Assembly (NCBI GenBank): GCA_019359075.1
Contig: JAHHIB010000049.1
Span: 1-61,588 of the forward strand
Reading direction: 5' to 3'
Length of the DNA: 61,588 bases
Source: Kalymmatonema hyalinum WJT4-NPBG1
GTDB lineage: Bacteria; Cyanobacteriota; Cyanobacteriia; Cyanobacteriales; Nostocaceae
A model generated the notes under the pieces. That model did not search any database. It was not told the DNA's origin and saw only the letters and a list, made by a program, of their open reading frames with translations. The number at the start of each line of letters is the position of its first letter. Within the stretch, counting starts at the first letter, position 1. Positions 52,481-61,588 of this stretch are shown piece by piece. The position numbers were made by a program, and so were the translations under genes.

Positions 52481-55400
52481 TTAAAGTTGAGTCACAGCTG
52501 CAGCTTGCCCTAAACTTTCTTGAAGACGATGACTTACCATTTCTAAGACATTAATTGCGAGTGGAGGATTATGTGAAAGCGCCCCCTCGAAATCTTTTGC
52601 CTTGATAGCTAAGGCTCGAGTCTTTTCCGCTACTGCTACGACTGTTACCACATAATAGCTGTGGGTCAGGACTTCTAGTTCACCTATAGTCTGCCCACGC
52701 ACAATCGTCTGATTATTCGCTGTATTGCCTGAGAGTACCATTGCCTCGCCATCAATCAGGACTATGAGTTCAACAGCAGTGGCTCCCATCCGGCAAATTT
52801 CTTCTTGCGGCTGATATTCCCGCACACTTGCATTGCGAGCAAGTTCAATCAAAACATTTGCCTTCAGCCCTTGGAAGAAACTGCTGTCATAAAGCCATAA
52901 CAGCTTTTCTAGAGTTCCTGCTGAGTGGGCGATCGCCTGATCTTGTGCGGGTTGCATTTGCCATTGCACAAGGATAACCAAGTCATCTCCACTGCTGAGG
53001 CGAATAATTTCTCCCTGTTTGAGTTGCTTTTGCTGGTCGTGAATATTTTCTTTACCAATACGCAGACCATTGCTGCTTCCCAAATCTTTAACACTGACTC
53101 CTGTTTCATCTAAATAAAATATGGCGTGCTGTCGGGAAACACGGTTATCCAAAATCACAATATCATTCTCATGTCCTCGTCCGACTTGAATTGTCGGCTG
53201 TTGGAAAACCCGCCTTTCTGTGCGTCCCATTGCTTTGATCTGAGCAATCAAAGTCGGTACATGATCAAGCTGCTTGTGGTGCTGACTTTGACCAAGAATG
53301 CTTCGAGCTGTTTCTTGTACCAGTGAATCTTTATTTTGCTTAAGATTCATTATTTGACGAGCATACTGCATACCTACAGCATGATTCTGCTGATGTAGAG
53401 CATAAAGACTGGCAGCTTGCACTAAGGGATCCAAGTCCTCTAGAAGTTCGACCAAGACTTGATGAATTGCTTCTGAACGAGGTAGACGCATATTCGTTAA
53501 AGGATTGGTCACATCCAGAGAATAGCGTTTTTTTTGTGGGTCATGATGAATGTTCGCGTCAATACCAAGTTGTGTTGATATTTGCAGAGGCGGGCTGAGC
53601 TGGTCTTGTTGTCGTAATGAAGCGAGAACTCTAGGATTTAAACGCTTTTGCCAGCTTGGCTGCTCATCGTTCACTTCGAGAATTTCTGCAATCACATTTG
53701 CCGCCAGTACGCCTGTTGAACGAGCAATATTGAGAGCTTCCGGAGATTCTTTTAAAAATTCTAAGATGCGCAGTAACTGGGTGGCAATCAGTTTTTTCTT
53801 TTCCTGCACTGCTTTGCGTAGCAAAACATAAACAGGTGCTTGAGGGTTTCCTACTGAGTTGTACAGGATCTGATCGCGTACTGCCAATTCTTGCAACTGA
53901 GCCAAAAGTGTTTCTGCTGTCCGCAGTAGTACGCCGTTTTGATTAAACATCTCAGCTAAAACTTGTTCCTGTTCATCTACAGTAATGGCATACTCCTGTC
54001 TCAATGCCTGGATTTGCTTTTGCTTGCGATCAATTACCTCTGGTAGAGGTATCCCTGTTTCCACCATTTTTTGGATCAGCAAATCTAACGCCCGCCGATA
54101 GCTTTCAATACGCAATTTATTTTCGCGGGTGGGTTGCTTTTGCGGAGTGAGTAAGGTAGGGTCTTCCACCTCAAGTTCTGCTAAAACAGAGTAATGGTCC
54201 TCATCAGTGACGTTCAATTGGTTTCGCAAATCCTTGAGGGCGTGTAAACTCTCTCCATAACTCACATTCCCCTCTTCTAGAGCATCACGCAAAACTCCTT
54301 GGTACACTCGCACTTGGTCTACACGTCTAAAACCCGGGAGGACTTTTGCCAAAACGTACACCTCATCGGGAATCAGGTCTTGCAATGAACGTCCTTCAAG
54401 CAACTTAGACCAATCTACTGCTAGTTTGTTCAACTGTCGGCGCAAACTATTTGCCAGACTTTCACGAGCATAACGCTCTTTGCTACCCCCTAAACTGCGC
54501 TCCAGCCATAAGCTACTGACGAGCACGCTGAGTATGTTAAACCCGACGATTGCCCAATTTGGCAGTGGGTTTAAAATCGGGCGAATGCCAAAGATAAAAA
54601 AGACATTAAAGGATACAAAAGTACACAAGACAAAGCAGACGTGCAGGACTTGTTCTTCATTCAAGTATTTGTTTTTCTTTTTCAGATAAGCTCTATAAAG
54701 TCTTTCTAAAAGTTCGCATCCAAAATAGCTAGCAGCGCAAAAAACAGCGAGGGTGAGGGGAGCTGCAATGATCTTGGGAATCGGAATTGGGCGATCAAAG
54801 ATGTAAAATCCTGGTCCCAAGAGTGTGCTTAAGGGGTTTTTGTCATACAGCCATCCACCAGAAAAATAGTATTCCCAGTTCCCGGAATATAAGTAAAAGA
54901 AGACGTAGTATCCCATCATCAAACCGAAGTAACCGTAAAAGACTAGCTTCTGATCTGGTCTGGTAATTCCTTCCCAATAAGAACGCTCTGCGTCAATATC
55001 GATACAAGGAGATTGGCAACTCACACACGCACTCTTCTCATTACCAGAACTATCAACTGTCCTACAAGTGGACTGGGTAATACTTTGTGGCGGCTGGAGG
55101 TGAGCTTCGCTGCCCAGCAAGCCCCGCCGTCCTGTGAAAAACATTTGTACAGGAGCCATCGGGCAAAAATACTGGCACCAGCTTTTTCCCTTGTAAAGAA
55201 AACCCACAGTAATGGCTGAGGCAATCGTAAATAGCAGGAAAAGCCCCATCGCGATGCGATCACCATTGACAAACAAAATGCGAATATTCAAGCCCAAGTA
55301 CAACAAACCAAATTGCAGGAATAGGTAATTGCGACCCAGCCAAGACTCTTTTTCTATACCTGCCAATTCCGAACGAACGCTACCTGTATCTGAGTAAACC

Positions 55401-55771
55401 GTTTTGCGCTTGCGTTGGATTCCTAGCGCTCGTGGAATCTGGGAGAAGAAATATAATGGACAAATCCGCCGCCAAAATTCATGACCGAACACCAGCAAAA
55501 TAACGATCGCACTCGGAATAACGACTGTCCAAAAGATGCGTGCGCCGATACTGTAGGGTTGTTTTAATAAACACGCTCCCTGAACTTTCAAGCAATTTGA
55601 TGCATCTACGTACTTATTGGCATCAAGATCAACAGAACTGACGAAACCACTGGGGTTTGTCAACCAAGGTGAGATTGGATCGTAAAATAAAGAGAAGATT
55701 AGCATCAGCCAGCCGATAGCAAGCAGCCACCTGATGAAGTGCATCTTTGTTTCTGAAACTTGACTAATCAT
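52481..55771 (-). CDS. Membrane 4Fe-4S polyferredoxin with HEAT-like, FHA and cyclic-nucleotide-binding domains
   Basis: 1096 residues. The N-terminal 400 contain several membrane helices and NosR/NapH/CcoG-like iron-sulphur elements: RRICPLYFF, the CX3CP of WCQYFCPMAP, and CVSCQSPCIDI. A helical region (about 430-740) and HEAT-like segment (about 745-820: LLEDLDPLVQAASLYALHQQ) follow. Next come an FHA domain (about 850-938, with GRGHENDI, SRQH and SSNG) and a cyclic-nucleotide-binding domain (about 957-1090, EYQPQEEICRMG...GELEVL). It could pass electrons across or along the membrane under phosphopeptide and nucleotide control. Function unproven. An alternative start is at codon 10. It looks intact. 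Confidence 0.85.
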   Translation of the reverse strand: MISQVSETKMHFIRWLLAIGWLMLIFSLFYDPISPWLTNPSGFVSSVDLDANKYVDASNCLKVQGACLLKQPYSIGARIFWTVVIPSAIVILLVFGHEFWRRICPLYFFSQIPRALGIQRKRKTVYSDTGSVRSELAGIEKESWLGRNYLFLQFGLLYLGLNIRILFVNGDRIAMGLFLLFTIASAITVGFLYKGKSWCQYFCPMAPVQMFFTGRRGLLGSEAHLQPPQSITQSTCRTVDSSGNEKSACVSCQSPCIDIDAERSYWEGITRPDQKLVFYGYFGLMMGYYVFFYLYSGNWEYYFSGGWLYDKNPLSTLLGPGFYIFDRPIPIPKIIAAPLTLAVFCAASYFGCELLERLYRAYLKKKNKYLNEEQVLHVCFVLCTFVSFNVFFIFGIRPILNPLPNWAIVGFNILSVLVSSLWLERSLGGSKERYARESLANSLRRQLNKLAVDWSKLLEGRSLQDLIPDEVYVLAKVLPGFRRVDQVRVYQGVLRDALEEGNVSYGESLHALKDLRNQLNVTDEDHYSVLAELEVEDPTLLTPQKQPTRENKLRIESYRRALDLLIQKMVETGIPLPEVIDRKQKQIQALRQEYAITVDEQEQVLAEMFNQNGVLLRTAETLLAQLQELAVRDQILYNSVGNPQAPVYVLLRKAVQEKKKLIATQLLRILEFLKESPEALNIARSTGVLAANVIAEILEVNDEQPSWQKRLNPRVLASLRQQDQLSPPLQISTQLGIDANIHHDPQKKRYSLDVTNPLTNMRLPRSEAIHQVLVELLEDLDPLVQAASLYALHQQNHAVGMQYARQIMNLKQNKDSLVQETARSILGQSQHHKQLDHVPTLIAQIKAMGRTERRVFQQPTIQVGRGHENDIVILDNRVSRQHAIFYLDETGVSVKDLGSSNGLRIGKENIHDQQKQLKQGEIIRLSSGDDLVILVQWQMQPAQDQAIAHSAGTLEKLLWLYDSSFFQGLKANVLIELARNASVREYQPQEEICRMGATAVELIVLIDGEAMVLSGNTANNQTIVRGQTIGELEVLTHSYYVVTVVAVAEKTRALAIKAKDFEGALSHNPPLAINVLEMVSHRLQESLGQAAAVTQL

Positions 55772-56202
55772 TGTTTTGGCTTCTATATGTAGCTATGTTG
55801 GTACTAATCACCCATCAAAAATGCCCTCGAGAATGCGCCAACGCTGCCCGGTAGAAATCAATTCAGAGGGGGGAAAGGTGTGAGGGTTTGATATTTTAGT
55901 ATTATGGTTAACTAACCGCAATTTCTCTTACGTGTCAAGTTGCAAAATGACAGTAAAGTATAAATCTTTTAATAGTTGTTCATGAATATTCCTAAATTTC
56001 TACAAATTGTTGCTAAAATTCCATAGCAGCAAGCTATAGCACGCTTTGGCAAACATCAGAGCAAAAGTTTGAGATGCATAATCTCTAAGGAACTCCCCGT
56101 ATAATACTTATAGCTAATAATATTGTTAGCTATAAAACATATGGTGGGGTAAGCTTTTTTTAAGCATCTACCACCAAGGTTTTCACCTTACCAGTGATTC
56201 TT
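55772..56202. other. Divergent interval between polyferredoxin and DUF928 genes
   Basis: About 430 bases with no supported gene. The only notable structure is a 10-bp palindrome at 56108-56135. Promoters for both flanking genes must lie here. Confidence 0.5.
56108..56135. promoter_or_regulatory. A/T-rich palindrome upstream of DUF928 gene
   Basis: TTATAGCTAA (56108-56117) and TTAGCTATAA (56126-56135) are perfect inverted complements around 8 bases, about 70 bases before the gene start. It could be an operator; no regulator is identified. Confidence 0.35.
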
Positions 56203-56961
56203 ATGAAGACCTTTTTACAAGACCGCTCTTTAACAGCAGCCACCTTGACTGCCATATTAGGGTTATCGTCTGTCCTCATCGCTTTTACGCCTGCAGAAGC
56301 TCGGATAACATTCAAAGCCCCAGCTAGTCTAGGACTACCAGGTAGACGTGTCGCTGGTGCTGCGCGGGACAGTCAATGCTTAGCAGATACAGGTAGTAAG
56401 CGTCTAACAGCTATAATGCCTCAGAGTAACGTAGGGTTAACAACAGTAGCAAATCCCGTGTTGCTATTTTATGTTCCTAAAACCTCTACCCAAGCAGCAC
56501 TAGAACTGGTAATCTTGGACGAAAACAAAAATAATGTTGTGACTAAGCAATATTATAAACCGAGTGGCAAAGCTGGAGTTGTCAGTATTCCCGTAACTAC
56601 GGCGTCACTAGAAACAGGCAAGCAGTATCGTTGGTCATTCTCTGTGATTTGTAATGCCAAAGCACGTTCTCATGATCGCGTAGTCGACGGAGCGATCAAA
56701 CGCATTCAACCGGAAGCTCAACTAGCAACACAGCTCAAAAACGCTAACCCACAACAGCTTCCCCATTTGTATGCAAACGCTGGAATTTGGCAAGACAGTA
56801 TTGCCACCCTAGCCCGTTTGCGTACCTCTCGTCCCAATGATCCAGAATTAAAAGCTGATTGGGAAGCATTGTTAAAGACAGAGGGTACAGAACTAGCTGA
56901 GGTGGTGAGTGCACCCTTCCTGCAAGGGGAAGAAGCACCACAACTTATATCGAGAAGGTAG
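56203..56961 (+). CDS. Secreted DUF928 family protein
   Basis: About 252 residues from ATG 56203 (GTG 56194 is in frame). The signal peptide ends near residue 33 (PAEARIT). The DUF928 pattern follows: FKAPASLGLPGRRVAGAARDSQC, LTAIMPQSNVGLTTVANPVLLFYVP, and the LETGKQYRWSFSVICNAKARSHDRVVDGAIKR block with its paired cysteines, ending in a helical region (YANAGIWQDSIATLARLRTSRP). Function unknown. I recall DUF928 genes next to CHAT, CHASE2 and TPS genes in cyanobacteria, which fits this location. It is divergent from the polyferredoxin gene. Confidence 0.85.
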   Translation: MKTFLQDRSLTAATLTAILGLSSVLIAFTPAEARITFKAPASLGLPGRRVAGAARDSQCLADTGSKRLTAIMPQSNVGLTTVANPVLLFYVPKTSTQAALELVILDENKNNVVTKQYYKPSGKAGVVSIPVTTASLETGKQYRWSFSVICNAKARSHDRVVDGAIKRIQPEAQLATQLKNANPQQLPHLYANAGIWQDSIATLARLRTSRPNDPELKADWEALLKTEGTELAEVVSAPFLQGEEAPQLISRR

Positions 56962-57730
56962 GGGCAATGCCAAGGTGAGACTGTGAGGAACGATGCTGCA
57001 AAGCAGCTGCTACGCGAACGCAGCAAATCGAATAAGCATGATCCTCAGATCACAGACGCGGTTAATCAGACTGTATTGGTTATTAACCACTGTCTTAAAT
57101 CTTTGATCAGGCAGGCTTTAATTCCCCTCCTAATACCAATTCCTTAAGTTAGGGTTAGAAACTGTAACTTAATTGTTGGACAAAATTAGACATTAATACC
57201 CACATATGTCTAACAAATTTGCTACAGTAGTGTTAACGCGAAAAGCAAGCGAAAAAGATTAAGGCTTGAGATCCTGTACAAAACTCTTAAGAGTAATCCT
57301 ACCTGTAATAAGGCGGTTGAGAAGTCCAGAAACCTTAATAGGATTGAAAATAATGGGATAGAGTAGCAAAGTTTCTCATATTTCAATGTCAAAAATAATT
57401 TACAGATAGGGTAAGTTCTATCCGAATTTAAGCCTGTGGACTGGTGAGTGCCGACACTGCCAGGATGAAACAGGAAGCAATCCGGGCAGTGTCTAACAAA
57501 GTTAAACTTTGTAAGCGCGTTGTCCAAGTGTTGTAGAACGGCTACAAATAATTCTCCCCTGCTGTTGTGCTGTTGTACTCCTGTGCTCCCTGCTACCGAT
57601 TTGTAGCAACCTGAAAGTGAAATGGTATAAAAGGTTGTCGGCGAATTATGAAAACTTTTCATTGTAGGGTGGGCAGTGCCCACCCTACTACGTTATTAGC
57701 GCCAACACTATCCTTTACGGCAGCGACAGC
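56962..57730. other. Gene-free interval with palindromic repeats
   Basis: About 770 bases. An open minus-strand frame at 57222-57683 looks non-coding. It contains a 25-bp palindrome (57665-57689), a GACACTGCC/GGCAGTGTC inverted repeat near 57454-57493, and a GCTACGCGAACGC repeat word near 57009. Nothing else recognised. Confidence 0.6.
57665..57689. repeat. 25-bp palindromic repeat downstream of ribBA
   Basis: GTAGGGTGGGCA and TGCCCACCCTAC pair perfectly around one base. It lies 42 bases after the ribBA stop on that strand, and may double as a transcript-end hairpin. Confidence 0.65.
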
Positions 57731-59440
57731 TCAATAAGAGCGACTAAAACTATAAATCTTTTGCGTGCCCAACTGCTCACAACAAATAGACGAAGGCAAT
57801 GTCCCTAGGGGGAACGTCTGTCGATCCAATTGCACTTGCAGGTTACTCAAGGGATCAACCCCTGGTGACATGAGAAATTCTAACTTTTCGATGTCAGGTA
57901 AACTGACGAGTTGATCCAAAATTTGGCTAATCGCTTGTACGTAAGGATGACCTTTCTGCTCATACCAATCAGACGTTGCAACGTTTGGTTGGTCGAAACC
58001 TAAGTGTACGATTAAGGATGGTTTATCAAACAGGGCGATCGCCAAGGGACGTGCTTCTTCCTGTAACAATAAGTCATGACTTTTCGCTAAATGCCGTAGT
58101 TTTTCTAAGCGCTCGTAGCGTTCCGTCACTGCTTCCGGATCATCTTGCCAGTTGATCGCCACTGTCACCAGATAAGTTTGCAACAGCATATGATCCAGCT
58201 TTTTCGCCTTGGTCGCTAGGTAATAGGAATTGTAATCGGTTGCCTCAATCAACAATGGCAAGCGATCAACGACTTCCAAGCTGTAGCCCTTCAGACCCGC
58301 AATTTTACGGGGATTATTGGTAATTAAGCGAATCTTATGCACGCCTAAGTCCATTAGCATTTGCGCTCCCATGCCATAGTTACGCAAATCAGCGGGGAAT
58401 CCCAGACGCTCGTTCGCCTCTACAGTATCCAGTCCCATATCCTGTAAAGAATAGGCTTTTAACTTATTAATCAATCCAATTCCCCGCCCTTCTTGACGCA
58501 GGTATACTACAACACCTTTACCTGCATTCTCAATCATCTTCAGCGCCGCTTGCAACTGCATCCGGCAATCACAGCGTAGAGAACCCAAAGCATCCCCAGT
58601 TAAGCATTCTGAGTGCATTCGCACCATGACTGGCTCATCTTTGAACGTCGCTGGGTCGCCTTTGACAATCGCTACATGTTCCGTATTATCCGGTGTGTGA
58701 CGGTATCCGTATATCTCAAATTGACCGAACTGACTGGGCAACCTGGTCACAGTTTCGCGGATAATCAGGCGATCATGCTGAAGGCGGTAGCTGATTAAGT
58801 CCGCAATGCTGATAATTTTCAGCTGGTGACGTTGAGCATACTCAATTAACTGGGGTAACCGCGCCATTGAACCATTGGGGTTTTGGATTTCACAAATCAC
58901 CCCAGATGGGTACAGCCCTGCTAGTCGGGCTAAATCAACAGCCGCTTCAGTATGTCCGGCTCTTTTTAAGACGCCTCCTTCCTTGGCACGTATGGGGAAG
59001 ATGTGACCGGGGCGACGTAAATCGCTAGGTTTTGTGGTGGGGTTAATAGCAACTTGGATAGTTTTAGCGCGGTCTTCGGCAGAAATACCTGTGGTGACAC
59101 CCAAATGAAAACCAGCATCAATGCTGATGGTAAAAGCCGTTTGATTGTCGTATGCGGTATTATGACTTTCGGCAACAACGTTGCTCACCATCAATGGCAA
59201 GTCTAATTCATCCAGGCGATCGCCCGTCATTGCCAGACAAATTAGCCCTCGGGCTTCCACTGCCATAAAATTAATGATGTCAGGGGTAGCAAATTGAGCA
59301 GCACAAATCAGGTCGCCTTCATTTTCTCGATTTTCGTCATCCACCACTACAATCTGGCGACCAGCTTTCAAGTCAGCCAAGGCGGCGTCAATCGAGTCAA
59401 ATACAAAGCTTGGGTTTAAGGTCGTGTTAAGCTGCGACAC
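57731..59440 (-). CDS. ribBA: Bifunctional DHBP synthase/GTP cyclohydrolase II
   Basis: 569 residues; performs the two entry reactions of riboflavin synthesis. The N-terminal RibB domain (about 10-215) has [12 protein letters not shown] and [17 protein letters not shown]. The RibA domain (about 220-405) has the zinc cysteines in [14 protein letters not shown] and the [17 protein letters not shown] loop, RYGMGAQ-like in NYGMGAQML. The C-terminal 160 residues are an extension that I recall as usual in cyanobacterial RibBA and absent from most other bacteria; its role is unknown. The start is GTG at 59440. Monocistronic, ending near a palindromic repeat. Confidence 0.95.
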   Translation of the reverse strand: MSQLNTTLNPSFVFDSIDAALADLKAGRQIVVVDDENRENEGDLICAAQFATPDIINFMAVEARGLICLAMTGDRLDELDLPLMVSNVVAESHNTAYDNQTAFTISIDAGFHLGVTTGISAEDRAKTIQVAINPTTKPSDLRRPGHIFPIRAKEGGVLKRAGHTEAAVDLARLAGLYPSGVICEIQNPNGSMARLPQLIEYAQRHQLKIISIADLISYRLQHDRLIIRETVTRLPSQFGQFEIYGYRHTPDNTEHVAIVKGDPATFKDEPVMVRMHSECLTGDALGSLRCDCRMQLQAALKMIENAGKGVVVYLRQEGRGIGLINKLKAYSLQDMGLDTVEANERLGFPADLRNYGMGAQMLMDLGVHKIRLITNNPRKIAGLKGYSLEVVDRLPLLIEATDYNSYYLATKAKKLDHMLLQTYLVTVAINWQDDPEAVTERYERLEKLRHLAKSHDLLLQEEARPLAIALFDKPSLIVHLGFDQPNVATSDWYEQKGHPYVQAISQILDQLVSLPDIEKLEFLMSPGVDPLSNLQVQLDRQTFPLGTLPSSICCEQLGTQKIYSFSRSY

Positions 59441-59678
59441 AGAGAATTTCCAGCTACCAAAGGTAAATTTTTTTTAATAAATCCTTGTTTTTGATTGTAG
59501 CTCTTTTGGAATATTCCAGAAGCACCAGAAGCAAAGATTCGATAACATACCGATAAATATCTGCGGCTAAAGTAGGATTTATGATTGCTCTTGGCAGTAA
59601 CAGTGAAACAGCAAGAAGCCTTTAGCGGCAGAATACTGGTAATGAGAGTTCTCCAGATTCAAAAAGGATTTCATAGTT

Positions 59679-60737
59679 ATGGGTAATTTTAGACGCGTAC
59701 CCGTTGGGATTGTTGGCGCGTCAGGCTACGGCGGAGTTCAGTTAGTGCGACTACTGATGGATCATCCAGAAGTCGAACTGGTTTACTTAGGTGGGGAGAG
59801 TAGCGCGGGAAAACCGTTGGCGGATCTCTACCCCCATCTGGCTCATATAATTAACCAACAGATTGAGGCTGTTGATCCAGAAACCATTGCAGGGCGTTGT
59901 GAGGTGGTTTTTCTGTCTCTGCCAAATGGTCTGGCTTGCAACATGGCTCCGCAGCTGTTGGAAAAAGGATGTAAAGTCCTCGATCTGAGTGCGGACTATC
60001 GCTTTAGCGATTTAACAACTTACACAAGCTGGTATGGTGTCCAGAGAACGGATCTTGCAACGGCAGCACAGTCTGTTTATGGATTACCAGAACTGTACCG
60101 CGATCGCATTGCAGAAGCACAACTCATAGGCTGTCCTGGTTGCTACCCCACCGCTAGCCTCCTGGCACTTTCACCACTCCTCAAGCAAGGGCTGATCGTC
60201 CCAGAAACAGCCATTGTTGATGCCAAGTCAGGCACATCTGGCGGCGGTCGTCAAGCGAAAATCAATATGTTACTTGCCGAGGCAGATAACTCCTTGGGTG
60301 CTTACAATGTTGGCCGTCATCGCCATACGCCAGAGATTGAGCAGGTTTGCAGTGATTTGGCGGGGCACGAAGTCACCATCCAATTTACACCACACCTAAT
60401 TCCAATGGTGCGGGGCATCTTAGCAACAGTGTATGCCACGCTACGTGATCCGGGTTTGGTGCGAGATGATTTAATCACAATTTACAGAGCCTTTTACCGT
60501 AACTCTCCTTGGGTGACAGTTTGTGACCCAGGGGTTTACCCCCAAACTAAATGGGCAGGCGGCAGTAACCTATGTTACATAGGCATAGAAGTTGACCCCC
60601 GTACTGGTCGGGCGATTATCATGTCAGTAATTGATAACTTAATCAAAGGACAGGCGGGTCAAGCCATCCAGTGCCTCAACATCATGATGGGTTGGGATGA
60701 GACACTGGGGTTGCCGAAGCTGGGGTTTTACCCGTAA
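59679..60737 (+). CDS. argC: N-acetyl-gamma-glutamyl-phosphate reductase
   Basis: 352 residues; reduces N-acetylglutamyl phosphate to the semialdehyde in arginine synthesis. It shows the Rossmann motif [17 protein letters not shown] (about 10-26), the catalytic Cys in [11 protein letters not shown], the [10 protein letters not shown] loop, and the His of [14 protein letters not shown]. The C-terminus contains the usual [17 protein letters not shown]. The start ATG follows AAAAAGGA at a slightly long spacing. Divergent from ribBA across 238 bases that hold no other recognisable feature. Confidence 0.96.
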   Translation: MGNFRRVPVGIVGASGYGGVQLVRLLMDHPEVELVYLGGESSAGKPLADLYPHLAHIINQQIEAVDPETIAGRCEVVFLSLPNGLACNMAPQLLEKGCKVLDLSADYRFSDLTTYTSWYGVQRTDLATAAQSVYGLPELYRDRIAEAQLIGCPGCYPTASLLALSPLLKQGLIVPETAIVDAKSGTSGGGRQAKINMLLAEADNSLGAYNVGRHRHTPEIEQVCSDLAGHEVTIQFTPHLIPMVRGILATVYATLRDPGLVRDDLITIYRAFYRNSPWVTVCDPGVYPQTKWAGGSNLCYIGIEVDPRTGRAIIMSVIDNLIKGQAGQAIQCLNIMMGWDETLGLPKLGFYP

Positions 60738-60777
60738 TTGGGGATAAGGGGAGATGGGGCTACCACGTACACAAATC

Positions 60778-61046
60778 TCGCTCAAAACCTCACCCTCGCT
60801 TTTTGCTACGCAAAAATCTTTCCCTCTCCTTAATAAGGAGAGGGATGCCCGACAGGGCAGGGTGAGGTTCCGAACGCGAGTGCGTTTCGCACCAGAAGGA
60901 ATTTTGAGTCATTTCGCTCAAAACCTCACCCTCGCTTTTTGCTACGCAAAAATCTTTCCCTCTCCTTAATAAGGAGAGAGATGCCCGACAGGGCAGGGTG
61001 AGGTTCCGAACGCGAGTGCGTCTCGCACCAGAAGGAATTTTGAGTC
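60778..61046. repeat. 133-bp direct tandem duplication of a palindromic repeat
   Basis: Copies at 60778-60910 and 60914-61046 differ at only two positions. Each unit has CCTCACCC...GGGTGAGG outer arms, CCCTCTCCTTA/TAAGGAGAGGG, GCCC-GACA-GGGC, and CTTTTTGCTACGCAAAAATC. A relative lies at 31735-31792. Very recent duplication. Confidence 0.9.
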
Positions 61047-61092
61047 AATGACAATATAAATAATGGACATTTTTAATGTTTAATTATTGTCT

Positions 61093-61572
61093 ATGAGCAA
61101 CTTGCCTCTCAACATCCCCGCAAACCTGAAAATCTCCGAAGAGCAATTCGTACTCCTCGCTGCGGCTAACCGAGACGTACAGCTAGAACTAACCGCCACA
61201 GGAGAATTAATTATTATGCCCCCTACGGGAGGAAATACAGGTAAGCGCAATATAGATATTGAAGGACAACTTTGGTTTTGGAACCGCCAATCCAAACTTG
61301 GTGTTGCTTTTAACTCTTCAACCGCTTTCCGACTTCCCAATGGTGCAGAACGTTCTCCCGATGCCGCTTGGGTGACTCAAGCCAGATGGGATGCATTAAA
61401 ACCAGAAGAACAAGACTCCTTTCCACCCATGAGTCCAGATTTTGCGATTGAATTACCTTACATAACCCAAGTTGCGGGTTATCTGAGTTCGAGCGCTTCG
61501 CAGTCTGAGATTAATGCGATCGCCAATGCCAATTTAGCGGTTGCGCAGAGCGCAACCGTCACTCAGAGTTAG
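61093..61572 (+). pseudogene. Uma2 family gene, C-terminally truncated
   Basis: 159 residues from ATG 61093. Residues 1 to about 119 match the Uma2 protein at 182 closely (ELIIMPPTGGNTGKRN, RLPNGAERSPDAAW, FPPMSPDFAIEL). Directly after IEL, where the catalytic RSKTD segment with its lysine should follow, the sequence switches to Ser/Ala/Asn-rich codons containing a HIP1 site and an inverted GTTGCGC/GCGCAAC pair, then stops. The switch looks like insertion of, or recombination with, an extragenic repeat. The product lacks the final third of the fold and should be inactive. Confidence 0.75.
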
Positions 61573-61588
61573 TTCCAATGAAGAGTCT

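Noticed and set aside
57222-57683. 153-residue minus-strand frame
   Set aside because: Composition does not look coding, it runs through palindromic repeats, and it has no ribosome-binding site or recognisable domain.
1-61588. tRNA or rRNA genes
   Set aside because: No T-loop-like GTTCRANYC context with a fitting acceptor stem was noticed in the intergenic regions; a covariance search would settle it.

Overview
The window looks like part of the chromosome of a filamentous, probably heterocyst-forming (Nostocales-type) cyanobacterium. The HIP1 octamer GCGATCGC recurs throughout. Lineage-typical genes are present: a Psb32-like photosystem II repair factor, RibBA with a C-terminal extension, a carotenoid oxygenase, a phytol-kinase-like protein, DUF928, CHASE2 kinase and TPR-CHAT proteins. 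Extragenic DNA is crowded with short palindromic repeats, MITE-like elements and remnants of IS200/IS605-type elements. I see no rRNA, tRNA or CRISPR array.

Layout. 0-4 kb: a Uma2-type nuclease, a DUF2237 protein, small membrane-associated proteins (YtxH, DUF948-like) and the Psb32-like TPM protein. 4.1-5.7 kb: a TnpB-only IS200/IS605 element carrying a divergent ribbon-helix-helix gene. 5.7-12.5 kb (all minus strand): a membrane protein, dapB, and an NAD-metabolism group transcribed as pncB, nadD-like, NrtR-like Nudix regulator, a frameshifted PchB/AroQ-type chorismate mutase, and nadE. 12.5-14.3 kb: IS remnant, repeats, an unlisted 50-residue protein with its own terminator, and a membrane protein. 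15-25 kb: a His/Arg/Tyr-rich secreted protein, phytol-kinase-like protein, yidD-vanX, two TspO paralogues in tandem, an S9 peptidase, phoD preceded by a four-repeat Pho-box candidate, a NarL-type regulator and era. 25-31.7 kb: an AstE/AspA-like protein with a MITE at its 5' end, a secreted TPR-CHAT protein with eleven near-identical 120-bp repeats, a histidine phosphatase and a carotenoid oxygenase. 31.8-39.3 kb: a VapBC-like pair, a decayed NERD-helicase, two Uma2 genes and metH, which carries an extragenic repeat in frame.

40-57 kb is the most interesting part. It holds a TPR protein, two reduced pieces of two-partner-secretion exoproteins, an intact TpsB transporter, a second secreted TPR-CHAT protein, a CHASE2-Ser/Thr kinase, an FHA-flavin reductase-[2Fe-2S] protein, a large membrane polyferredoxin with HEAT-like, FHA and cyclic-nucleotide-binding domains, and a secreted DUF928 protein. 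Reading this as one signalling and envelope locus is my inference: a kinase that could phosphorylate partners, two FHA proteins that could read phosphothreonine while moving electrons, and exported protease-like and adhesin-like parts.

57.7-61.6 kb: ribBA, argC, a 133-bp tandem duplication and a Uma2 gene truncated by repeat-like sequence. Starts were chosen by eye from ribosome-binding sites, signal peptides and family N-termini; uncertain ones are marked.
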